DNA from: Zarea fungicola
Taxonomy: Eukaryota > Ascomycota > Sordariomycetes > Hypocreales > Cordycipitaceae
Direction of reading: 5' to 3'
Assembly (NCBI GenBank): GCA_900169235.1
Contig: FWCC01000704.1
Location: 1 to 16,062 of the forward strand
Length of the DNA stretch: 16,062 nucleotides
Position numbers and translations under genes: made by a program. Positions within the stretch are counted from its first letter, which is position 1, and the number at the start of each line of letters is the position of its first letter. Of this stretch, positions 1 through 7,256 are shown in pieces. Under the pieces are notes generated by a model. It searched no databases. It had not been told where the DNA came from and saw only the letters and a list, made by a program, of their open reading frames with translations.

Positions 1-72
1 GCTGTTTCTGCTGTCTCTGCTATTTCTGCTATTTCTGCTATTTCTGCTATTTCTATTATATCTGTTGTTTCT
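1..72. repeat. 9-base tandem repeat, 8 units
   Basis: Eight successive 9-base units run from the window edge. Units 3-6 are identical (gctatttct), units 1, 2 and 8 differ by one or two bases, and unit 7 is more diverged. Because the period is a multiple of three, the minus strand reads as a repeated Glu-Ile-Ala / Glu-Thr-Ala tripeptide. The array may continue beyond the left edge. Confidence 0.85.
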
Positions 73-173
73 AGTGTTTGTATTTTTATAACTATTTCCT
101 CTATTTTCCTCATCGACGTTCTATTCGACTTAGATGATGGACTACGTGAACCAAGGGCTAGGGAGTAGGTTTT
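1..173 (-). other. Open minus-strand fragment with Glu-Ile-Ala repeats, running off the left edge
   Basis: Reading leftwards, one frame stays open from just after a TAG at 174-176 to the window edge, with a first ATG at 111-113. From that ATG it would encode about 37 residues: a charged helical start (MRKIEEIVIKIQTLE), then alternating Glu-Ile-Ala and Glu-Thr-Ala units from the 9-base repeat. Low-complexity Glu/Ile/Ala stretches of this kind can form coiled coils. The surrounding DNA is AT-rich compared with the genes to the right. It could be the start of a gene lying mostly outside the window, a decayed transposon reading frame, or chance. No family is recognisable. Confidence 0.25.
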
Positions 174-213
174 CTACGACGATGCAGTGGAACATATATT
201 AGGTCGACTCCCG

Positions 214-325
214 ATACCGACAGTGAACTAGTGCTTGTATTTCATGTAGTGAGTGATCTGCATTTCGGTCGAGGCAGTAAAAGTTCACTACCCATAGAAT
301 ACAAGCAGTAGTTCACTGTCGGTAT
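214..325. mobile_element. Short inverted-repeat element, MITE-like
   Basis: The first 33 bases (214-246) and the reverse complement of the last 33 (293-325) match except at three positions. Both start ATACCGACAGTGAACTA and share TGCTTGTATT after one mismatch. The similarity stops abruptly outside 214 and 325. A TA dinucleotide lies symmetrically one base inside each end (215-216 and 323-324), as expected if a Tc1/mariner-type insertion had duplicated TA; the terminal repeat would then begin CCGACAGTG. A third partial copy of the AGTGAACT core lies inverted at 282-289. The 46-base interior has no coding capacity, so any mobility would depend on a transposase elsewhere. A transcribed hairpin is the main alternative. 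Confidence 0.55.
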
Positions 326-596
326 GACTATTACTTTTTTTAATAGTACATAACATATTACCACTGATACCATTTTTCATGAATCCTCAAAGTTCTTTGC
401 AGCTTTGCTGCTGTTATCGGTTCCTACCAAAGCTGTTGTTTTCCCCTGCGATCGTGGTCACGGATCACATCGGAGCTAAATGAAGCCGTGACGCCACTGC
501 GCTTATAAAAGGTCTCACATCAATTCCATTCGCCGTCAACAAGCACGCCTTAATTCATCATCTTCGCTGGACAACGAAAAAAAAACTGCCTCAGAA
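326..596. other. Promoter and leader of the DUF3074 gene
   Basis: AT-rich up to about 400, then balanced in base composition. A small 7-base hairpin with a T-rich loop lies at 327-347. From about 500 the sequence looks like a core promoter followed by a leader of about 60 bases ending in an A-run just before the ATG. I see no gene in it. Confidence 0.5.
504..510 (+). promoter_or_regulatory. TATA box of the DUF3074 gene
   Basis: A perfect TATAAAA lies 87 bases upstream of the ATG at 597. Initiation about 30 bases downstream would give a leader of roughly 55-60 bases. No equally good TATA element is obvious before the other genes. Confidence 0.6.
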
Positions 597-1511
597 ATGG
601 CTCAGAGCACTACCCCATTCGTGCACCTCTGGGGTATTGACCCTTCCCAACTGCCTGCGGAAACCACCACGGCCGCGGAGCTCACTCCCTTTCTCACAGG
701 CCTAGTATCTGAGGCGCTGCCATTCATCAGTGATTTGCCGGCCGGCAAGGGCTCATCCAGTTCCTCATGGAAATTTCGCAAGACGTACGACTACAGCGCC
801 TGCGCCGCCTCTGTCGACGTCTTTGAGAAGAAGGTCGGGCCGGACACCGTGCGCCGTCTTGCCACCGATCACAAAGCCCAGCTCCCGCAGATCCGCGCCG
901 CGGCCAAGGTCGGCGCGGAGACGTGGTTCCTGCGCCGGAGCGTGCACGAGGACGCCGCACAGCCCTTGACGGCGAGCTGGGACGAGTTTGTCGCACACTT
1001 CAAAGATCACCACGCCGATTCGGAGATGGGCTTCACGCACAACATTGCCAAAACGACGCCGCGCCAGCACTGGGACTGCACCGGCGTCGAGGCCCAGATC
1101 GGTGGCGACAAATGGGTGAATTGGACCCTGAAACTCGAGGAATCGGTGCACAAGATGCCATTTCCGCTCAACAAACGCGTCTTCCCAGTGCTGCAGGCGA
1201 CGGCGGCCGTAGAGGGCCGTAGGGAGTTCATCGTGGTGCAAGTGTTTTACGCTGGTGGGCCGGCTGCGGAGAATGCGAACGGCACAGTGACGGGCGCGTA
1301 CACGAGCATCGAGCGGTTCCGCGAGCTGGCTGGTGAGGGTGCCGGGGAGGGCAACAGCAAGATCGAGTGGGTTATGGGCACCGTGTCGGATGCCATGGGC
1401 GTCCTGCCTGAGTTCATCCAGGTCATGGCGACGCCGGATATTGTACCTAAGGATGTTGAGTTTTTCATGACCTGGATTGTTGGCCAACGAAAGTCAAAGC
1501 CAGCACACTAA
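597..1511 (+). CDS. DUF3074 (START-like) domain protein
   Basis: Intronless, 304 residues, ending in TAA. Residues 1-100 are a variable N-terminal region with a Ser-rich patch (53-57). Residues about 105-297 fit fungal DUF3074 proteins: a WFLRRSVHED segment at 110-119, SWDEF at 127-131, a dH..sE stretch near 138-143, W159, W173, LNKRVFPVLQ at 191-200, FIVVQVFY at 211-218, and the closing block with SDAMGVLPEF at 264-273 and DVEFFMTWI at 286-294. The family is assigned to the START/Bet v 1-like fold, which binds lipids or other hydrophobic ligands; no reaction or ligand is established. No signal peptide or membrane segment is seen, so a soluble intracellular protein is likely. The ATG is preceded by an A-rich leader and a TATA box. 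Base composition is GC-rich, as expected of a native gene. The family assignment comes from motif recall, not a search. Confidence 0.82.
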   Translation: MAQSTTPFVHLWGIDPSQLPAETTTAAELTPFLTGLVSEALPFISDLPAGKGSSSSSWKFRKTYDYSACAASVDVFEKKVGPDTVRRLATDHKAQLPQIRAAAKVGAETWFLRRSVHEDAAQPLTASWDEFVAHFKDHHADSEMGFTHNIAKTTPRQHWDCTGVEAQIGGDKWVNWTLKLEESVHKMPFPLNKRVFPVLQATAAVEGRREFIVVQVFYAGGPAAENANGTVTGAYTSIERFRELAGEGAGEGNSKIEWVMGTVSDAMGVLPEFIQVMATPDIVPKDVEFFMTWIVGQRKSKPAH

Positions 1512-1796
1512 TTGAATTTGATCGAGATACCAGAATTTGTACTCCTTTTCTTCTTTTCTTTTAACTCAGTGGGATGGGAGATTCGATAGTGTTATAGGGA
1601 TATGCTGCAGATATGCTAGTTGATAAATGTACCACGTTGCTCTGCCGGCTGGCAGCTCTTTCCTAACCTGCCCAAAAGCAAACGGCTTCTCTTCAAAGAA
1701 TATCCAATAGAAGAAAAAACGTCGTTCTATTCTTTTAACGTCCAGTTGAAGTTCAGATAACACAGGGTCCAGCAATTCGATTTCAGACAAGACAGA

Positions 1797-2833
1797 ATGG
1801 GTTCAAGACCTCGATCAGTACCACCCACCGCTTCAGTGTCCCGCGTCACTCGCAGGAGCGGCTCTCCATCCAGCGGCATTATCGCCGTACACCGGACCAA
1901 GACCACTATCCCCAGCAGCGTCAATACATCGGCTGCTCCGCCCTCCTCCTCTACGTCCTTGGCCACCAACCGGAATGCCACCACCTCCCGTCTTGAGGCC
2001 CAGGCTGATGCCCTGGCCAAGATGACGCTTGAGATGAACCTCCGCTCCGTGTCTCGACAGGCCGACCGACTTGAGCGTGAACTCCGCTCCCTCGTACAAA
2101 CTACCTCGCAGGACAAGGCGTTTCGTGCGCAGAACGAGGCACGGTTGCAGGATATGTGGAAGGAGATCCTCGCCGTCAAGGCGCACATGGCACAGGAGCG
2201 TGACACGAGACACCTCACCGACGACGTCTGCCAGCAAGAAATGAAGCGCATTGCGGATGAAATGAAGGGCGAACTGGATTCTGTGCGGCAGATGGTGGGT
2301 AGCATAACAACGACGCTGAGCGAGATGCCTTCAGTCGAGCAGATGCACGCCGCGCTGAGTCAGAGCCAGAGCCAGGGAAGAAGTGATGCGGACGGCCGCC
2401 GGGGTAACAGCATAACAGAGGGTAAACATATCCTGGTGTATTGGTTGTTGTCTTTGCGTGTCTCTGGCTAACGCACCGGTCTGCAGCAGCAGAGCTGCAA
2501 TTACCGCCAAAGAAGTCGTCTATTCAAGAACGTATACGAGATACTGTCAAGTCTACCCGCCGCTGGAACCGCGACTACAAGACTACGCGCCATACGGATG
2601 CCATTTTTTGCGCCAGCTACCTCAAGCAGCAGTCCAAGCGTGACGAGGCCATGGCCGTCTTTTTACAGCGCGCCATCCAGCGCCGTGTGCAGGCTCGCTT
2701 CCCGGGGCGCCGGCTGCGTCCGCAGAATCTCGATGACTTCTGCCAGGTTGTAAAGTGGACGGACGTCAAGGGTGTAGTGGAGGATGTGCTTCTCCGAGAT
2801 ACAACTGACGTGGTGGAGGCACTAAGTAAATGA
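1797..2833 (+). CDS. Unrecognised coiled-coil protein, two exons
   Basis: Two exons, 1797-2421 and 2487-2833, give 323 residues; the splice falls after the first base of codon 209 and keeps the frame. Residues 1-63 are Ser/Thr/Pro/Arg-rich and probably disordered. Residues about 64-172 are charged and heptad-like, consistent with a coiled coil. Residues 185-218 look like a linker. Residues about 219-323 form a more ordered basic-to-mixed domain with WNRDY at 235-239, SYLKQQSKRDEAMAVFLQRA at 252-271 and a C-terminal DDFCQVVKW stretch at 291-299. No signal peptide, membrane segment or catalytic motif is visible. The overall design (disordered head, coil, small C-terminal domain) would suit a structural or chromosome-associated adaptor, but I cannot name a family. 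It lies 285 bases after the DUF3074 gene in the same direction and is convergent with TAF7. The start is the ATG in a purine-rich context. Confidence 0.8.
2422..2486 (+). other. Intron of the coiled-coil gene
   Basis: A 65-base intron with donor GTAAAC, branch site CTAAC at 2468-2472 and acceptor CTGCAG. Without splicing the first reading frame ends at 2471 inside the intron. The acceptor is a tandem CAGCAG; use of the second AG (ending 2489) would remove one Ala and keep the frame. Confidence 0.85.
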
Positions 2834-3305
2834 TGTATTTTCTTCGTTGTTTTCTATTTGCCTATTCTCTGAGGACATGTCTTCTATTTCCAAGAATGTA
2901 GTACATTGAAAATAGATAAACGGACAATGTGTGAGAGTGACTTTTTCGAGCCAATTACAAAACGAAACACCATTTACAAGTAACTGAAGAACAACAAGAG
3001 AGCTTGAAAAGATATGCCATGGATAGGCAGCAAACTGAATAATCAGTAATCAATAGATTGAAAATGAAGAAAAAAGGCCCGCTTTAACCCCCAAAATCTA
3101 TATCTCGGTTCCCTCCAAAAAAACGCCGGTGATATATTATTTGTACACACACACAACTCCTGGTTTTTGTTAACCACGTTAAAATACAGCCCCCATTGTT
3201 CGTAGAGACAACCACACTTAAACCCGTTCGAAAATCGCATCGGTTTAATCCACCTCTTGCTTCCTTTTAGGTGCTCGATGGTCTCCATCTACCTGCTCTT
3301 CTCCC
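2834..3305. other. Convergent 3' intergenic region
   Basis: This holds the 3' ends of the coiled-coil gene (plus) and TAF7 (minus). It is AT-rich with several A- and T-rich stretches that could serve poly(A) site choice on either strand. No gene, tRNA or notable repeat is seen. The two transcripts may overlap. Confidence 0.6.
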
Positions 3306-4862
3306 TTAATCATCCATTTCCATACCAATTGATGACATTTTAAGTTCAATCTCCGACTTGAGCTGCTTAATCTGGCTCTCCAGGCGCTGGCGCAGAATCT
3401 TGTTTTGGGTCTTTTCCAAATCAGCACGGCGATGGTTGAGTTGCTTCTTGAGATCGTTAATGATGTCCTTAACACCCTGCTGCTCATCACGCGCCGCGCG
3501 CTGATCCTCATCGAGATCCTCGTCATCATCGTCATCGTCGTCGTCATCGTCATCCGACTCGTCCGACTCATCCATCTCAATAGACTGGTGGAGACCCGCG
3601 GCCGGCGTATTTGCCTGTGTAGTCATCACCGGTGTTCCAAAGTCCATGCCTGTGGCAGGTGTGTCGGCAACCATGTCATCCGCAAACGCGGCCTCCAAAT
3701 CGGCCTCGAGGTCGAAATCGTCTTCCTCGCCACCAGCCGCCGCACCGTCCCCAAAGTAGCCCATGGAATCGTCTAGTTCCCCCTCGGCGTCCTCGCCCTC
3801 GGCATCCTCGTCGTCGTCGTCCTCGCCGCCGTTGGCGCCGTCGTTCACCTCGTCCACCCACTCCCACGCGGTGCGGTCCGCCATGGCGTCCTCGCTCAGC
3901 AGGCGCTCCACCTCTGTCTCCTTGTCCTCAATCTCCTTGCGCGAAATCGTCTTTGCGAAACGGCGGTTCACGCAGTCGTGCATCGGCGGCGTCAGGCCGT
4001 GTGGCCACTTGAAGCTGGCGCTGTCCATCATGGCGGGCAGCGCCGCGCGCTTCGCCTCCTCCTCCGTCTTGACGGGCTGAAATACGAGCAGCATCTGGCA
4101 GATGTCCGCCGACTTGAGAAACGACTTCTTGTCCCACGTCTTCATCGACTCCGTAATCGTCGGCAGGTCCACCATGACGGCCGCAAACATTTGGCCCTTG
4201 ACCGTCACCACCGCACGGTGCGACTCCTCGTCGAAGAACTTGAGCGACAGGCTGGCGCCGCCGGCCTGCCGGTTCACGCCAATCTTGCCCGTCTCCATCA
4301 TCGTCCGAACGTAGTCGCTGTGCTCCCCTGGCACCATCCGCAGGATGAACTGCTCCTCGATGGCGGGGTCGAGCTCACGGTCGCTCGCCTCGGAATCATA
4401 GCCGTCCCCGGGCGGGTGTACGGGCGGGCGCCCTCGCGCCTTGAGAACGACCTGCGTGTGTGTGTTATCGACGCCGCCCCCCCCAACTCCTGAGCGTCCG
4501 CCTCCCATTTTTAACGGCCGAATCTTGATCTTCGTCGCAGGCGGTAACGAGGTTCGGCGCGCCAAATCGTCCTCGTCGTCCTCGTCATCGCGCTGGCGCT
4601 TTTTGCTCTCGACCAGCTTCTGTGTTGGCTTTGGCTGGCGTCCGGCTTTGGTTTTGACAGGCGTGCCCTGCTCGCCGGCGGGCGTGGCGGGAGTTGAGCC
4701 GCTGACCTTTAGCTTCACTTTGCGCGCGGCGCCTTCACCTGGAGTTGAGGCTGCGAGGGCAGACGGCGGCGTATCTGTCACAAATGAGGCTGATCGGCTG
4801 ATGTTGATTTTTAAGCGAGGTTTAAAGGGCCCCGCGGGCGTGCCTGGCCCCGCGTCAGCCAT
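3306..4862 (-). CDS. TAF7: TFIID subunit 7 (TAF7, TAFII55 family)
   Basis: Intronless, 518 residues. The protein is a subunit of the general transcription factor TFIID in the nucleus; in animals and yeasts TAF7 pairs with TAF1 and modulates its activity. Residues 1-168 are disordered and basic, with Lys/Ile/Leu patches (LKIN 17-20, KVKLKV 48-53, KIKIRPLK 111-118) and an acidic RDDEDDEDD stretch at 91-99. The TAFII55 N-terminal domain spans about 169-325: EEQFILRMVPGE at 169-180, LSLKFFDEE at 205-213, AAVMVDLPTITESMKTWD at 227-244, DICQMLLVF at 253-261, HGLTPPM at 288-294 and the RRFAK block at 300-304. A long acidic region follows (346-453), with 11 consecutive Asp at 437-447. The C-terminus (about 455-512) is a predicted coiled coil. 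The domain order and length fit fungal TAF7. The ATG lies in a good context (AACAATGGC). Confidence 0.95.
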   Translation of the reverse strand: MADAGPGTPAGPFKPRLKINISRSASFVTDTPPSALAASTPGEGAARKVKLKVSGSTPATPAGEQGTPVKTKAGRQPKPTQKLVESKKRQRDDEDDEDDLARRTSLPPATKIKIRPLKMGGGRSGVGGGGVDNTHTQVVLKARGRPPVHPPGDGYDSEASDRELDPAIEEQFILRMVPGEHSDYVRTMMETGKIGVNRQAGGASLSLKFFDEESHRAVVTVKGQMFAAVMVDLPTITESMKTWDKKSFLKSADICQMLLVFQPVKTEEEAKRAALPAMMDSASFKWPHGLTPPMHDCVNRRFAKTISRKEIEDKETEVERLLSEDAMADRTAWEWVDEVNDGANGGEDDDDEDAEGEDAEGELDDSMGYFGDGAAAGGEEDDFDLEADLEAAFADDMVADTPATGMDFGTPVMTTQANTPAAGLHQSIEMDESDESDDDDDDDDDDDEDLDEDQRAARDEQQGVKDIINDLKKQLNHRRADLEKTQNKILRQRLESQIKQLKSEIELKMSSIGMEMDD

Positions 4863-5417
4863 TGTTTGTGATGTGTTGAAGGTGATCGCGTTTGATTATG
4901 GGAGGAGGAGAGGTTGGCAGTTGAAGTTGGATATGAAGCTAGGAAAAGTGGGTCGATCTTGTTGTACGGAGTACACACGGTGGAGTTGTAGGTACGGAGC
5001 AAGGAGCAAACAAAATAAAGTAGGTAGGTACCTAGTAGTAGTAGGCAGTAAAGTACGTACTTTAGGTCTGTGGCACAGGTGCATGATGAGCACTCCAATT
5101 CACAAATACGATTCGCATAACATTTTACGCATTTATTGAGCCCAGGCGCAAAAAGTAACAAATCACACATTGAAAATTCATAGCCTGATTAACGACGTTT
5201 TCTATTATGAGCATAGCTGCAACCAGCTTCGTGTAGTATAATTTCAAGCAATCTAAATCCATAAGGGGCCGATTGCCCAACGCCTTTCCGGCCGTTCTAA
5301 TAAGACGGACTATGTAATGCAGCTATGTATTATTTCAAAATTCCAAAGAAAAGAAAACACCAGGTAATGCCTGACCTGAACAATAAAGAAAGAAAATGAA
5401 TGAGTGATGTAATTGGC
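4863..5417. other. TAF7 promoter and 3' region of the glycosyltransferase-like gene
   Basis: Both flanking genes read leftwards, so the left part is the TAF7 leader and promoter and the right part the 3' region of the next gene. It contains TACGGAG twice (4965-4971 and 4992-4998, the first inside TACGGAGTA) and a palindrome-rich patch at 5021-5064. The right part is AT-rich with A-runs. No gene is seen. Confidence 0.5.
5025..5064. repeat. Two short palindromes in the TAF7 upstream region
   Basis: TAGGTACCTA at 5025-5034 and TAAAGTACGTACTTTA at 5049-5064 are perfect palindromes of 10 and 16 bases, joined by AGT repeats. They lie 160-200 bases upstream of the TAF7 ATG and could be dimeric factor sites or merely the GTAC-rich spacer common in such genomes. 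Confidence 0.4.
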
Positions 5418-7256
5418 TTAGAGGTCAATGCCTCGCCATTTATAGTTGCCGTCCACGTTAATCCATGCTCCAGCTTCAATGCCTTCTTCCCACCCCAGCA
5501 TGACGCCAAGGATTCTGCAGCCCATGGCGCTTACAGCACAGACAACCTTGTCGCTTGCACCAGAGAGTACAGCGAGGTCCATCATGTAGGCACGTCCCAA
5601 GAGGCTGCGCAGCGCGAGTGTCTGCGCGGACGGCTTCAGCTTGGCCACAGCCGTTACATCTGAGACGTAGGGAGAAGCGACCGGGGCATTGGCAGCATTG
5701 TTCCTCCGATCAGATCCCAAGTACCAAAACATGGGAGCAAAGAAGCCACCTTCCCAGCCAAAGGTGTCTTCTACAAAGCGGTGCAAGACAGAGGGATTGT
5801 GGTTGGCCGCCTCGATGTTATCCTTGGAAGCCAACTGGATGTTATCTTGTGCTTGAGAAAAGTTGGAGAGCTCTGATTCTTGATGAACTCGGGGATCATC
5901 AGATGCAACCATGGAGATGGACTCGCGGGTCCCTTTGTAGCTGGCACCGACTGTCTCGTTGTAGTGCTCATCAACAAGATTCTGGATCTTGTTCAAGTAT
6001 ACTTCGGCTGGAATATAGGTGTCCTTATACTGGTATTCCAAAGGATGTCTGTCACCATGACGAATGTGCAGGCCAATCACGGGGATATCAATAGAGGATG
6101 TTTCACCCGCTTTGGCCCTGCTTTTGAACTCTCGTATGCGCTTCTCGGTGTATGCTGCGTCATCTTTGTTCAGCTTGAACAATGCCTTGTAGCCGACTCT
6201 GGCGAGGTTGAAGAGCTGTCGGTTTTCGTTTTTGGAGTCGGTCCCTATTTTAGCTATCAATGCCGGCAGAATTTCATTCGAATTGGTGTTTGAGATGACA
6301 AGATGCCTTGCTTCAGCTGGGCACGGCAATATATGGTGTCGCGGAGGTGGGCGACATGAGGGCATGGGTGGTGCCTGGAAAATATTTGTATAGCGGCCAT
6401 ATGCCCATCGAGAGTCATCAACAAAGAAAGCTTTTCCAAGTGCCTTGGAAATACCATACGATGTCCACATCGACATGACAGCATGACCAAGTCCAGCATT
6501 TGTACTCTCGAGAACATACGTGACGGAGCTCTGACAGACTGGGAGGTGATCCATATCCTCTTCAAAGCCAACGAATTGGCCGGTACGGGTCGCTTTAGTG
6601 GGTAGAATGTCGCCGGAATGGAGGAGATGTGTTTTCTCCGCCTCGGCAACATCAACAAAACGATTGGTGCCGTGGCTTTTCAAGGGGGTCTGGCTGCCAG
6701 ACGCATCCGGGTCGGAGGTCTGGCGGACGGCAGCCTCGCGGCAGTGGCCCATCATTTCTGCATAGTCTTCCATTGATAGCGGGAAGGGATGGTTTCTAGG
6801 AATCGATACAGTCCACTTAGAGTGACCATGGTTGTCGTCGATAACAATTGGAGTAGGAAAGTCGGGCAGATCATCTTGGGCTACCATGTTGTACTCGTGC
6901 TCGAATAGGGCAAGCGGACTGGTGAGAAAGATATGCTGATCAAATAGGCGAAGAAGGCAGTATCCGAGGCCGGAGAATAAAGATAGGTAAAGGATGAAGC
7001 GAATTATTCGAGTCGGGCGAGCACCGGCAAATGGGTTGGAAGAGGCTCGCTTACGTCGAGGTACCAGGGATGGTAGGCTTGGCGATGGCGGTGGGGAGTA
7101 TAAAAGGCGGCTGAGGGGTAGTTGTGTAGATGATGAAGAGGCAGAATCCAGGCCCTGGGCGCGCTCGAGAAGATTGTACGAAGCCGCTCTGCGGAGATTC
7201 ATTCGTGGAGGCACAACCAGCAACCTGTGGTTGGAGACGTCTAATTGAGGCGCCAT
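5418..7256 (-). CDS. GT23-like fucosyltransferase superfamily protein, type II membrane
   Basis: Intronless, 612 residues. Residues 1-82 form a basic, Ser/Pro-rich cytosolic tail; one hydrophobic helix spans about 84-105; the rest would be lumenal, the usual layout of a Golgi glycosyltransferase. A stem region leads to YVLESTNAGLGHAV at 247-260, resembling the start of the donor-site fold. IGLHIRHGD at 394-402 matches the HxRxxD motif of the GT23/GT65/GT68 and NodZ fucosyltransferases. MVASDDPRV at 449-457 matches their S/T-D-D-P motif, and LAVLSGASDKVVCAVSAMGCR at 561-581 matches the C-terminal Asp/Ser-rich block followed by Arg. An N-glycosylation sequon lies at 433-435. The likely reaction is fucosyl transfer from GDP-fucose, but acceptor and even sugar are unknown. 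Most ascomycetes are not known for core fucosylation, so another acceptor is plausible. Short alternatives downstream (M19) exist; the first ATG is in a good context (GCCATGGC). Confidence 0.72.
   Translation of the reverse strand: MAPQLDVSNHRLLVVPPRMNLRRAASYNLLERAQGLDSASSSSTQLPLSRLLYSPPPSPSLPSLVPRRKRASSNPFAGARPTRIIRFILYLSLFSGLGYCLLRLFDQHIFLTSPLALFEHEYNMVAQDDLPDFPTPIVIDDNHGHSKWTVSIPRNHPFPLSMEDYAEMMGHCREAAVRQTSDPDASGSQTPLKSHGTNRFVDVAEAEKTHLLHSGDILPTKATRTGQFVGFEEDMDHLPVCQSSVTYVLESTNAGLGHAVMSMWTSYGISKALGKAFFVDDSRWAYGRYTNIFQAPPMPSCRPPPRHHILPCPAEARHLVISNTNSNEILPALIAKIGTDSKNENRQLFNLARVGYKALFKLNKDDAAYTEKRIREFKSRAKAGETSSIDIPVIGLHIRHGDRHPLEYQYKDTYIPAEVYLNKIQNLVDEHYNETVGASYKGTRESISMVASDDPRVHQESELSNFSQAQDNIQLASKDNIEAANHNPSVLHRFVEDTFGWEGGFFAPMFWYLGSDRRNNAANAPVASPYVSDVTAVAKLKPSAQTLALRSLLGRAYMMDLAVLSGASDKVVCAVSAMGCRILGVMLGWEEGIEAGAWINVDGNYKWRGIDL

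Noticed and set aside
327..347. 7-base hairpin with a T-rich loop
   Set aside because: Short, AT-only apart from two pairs, and expected by chance in AT-rich DNA; bacterial-style terminators do not apply here.
765..1487. 240-codon open frame antisense to the DUF3074 gene
   Set aside because: It is opposite a gene with clear family motifs, and GC-rich codon bias on one strand commonly leaves the other strand open. No domain is seen.
1727..2305. 192-codon minus-strand frame over the coiled-coil gene
   Set aside because: Ser/Arg/Cys-rich antisense translation; the plus-strand frame has a supported intron and sensible protein features.
3978..4493. 171-codon plus-strand frame rich in Arg and His within TAF7
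   Set aside because: An antisense shadow of the TAFII55 domain, with typical shadow composition.
4441..5139. 232-codon plus-strand frame overlapping the 5' end of TAF7
   Set aside because: Its Ser-rich translation is the antisense of the Asp/Glu- and Lys-rich TAF7 head; it has no recognisable domain or promoter.
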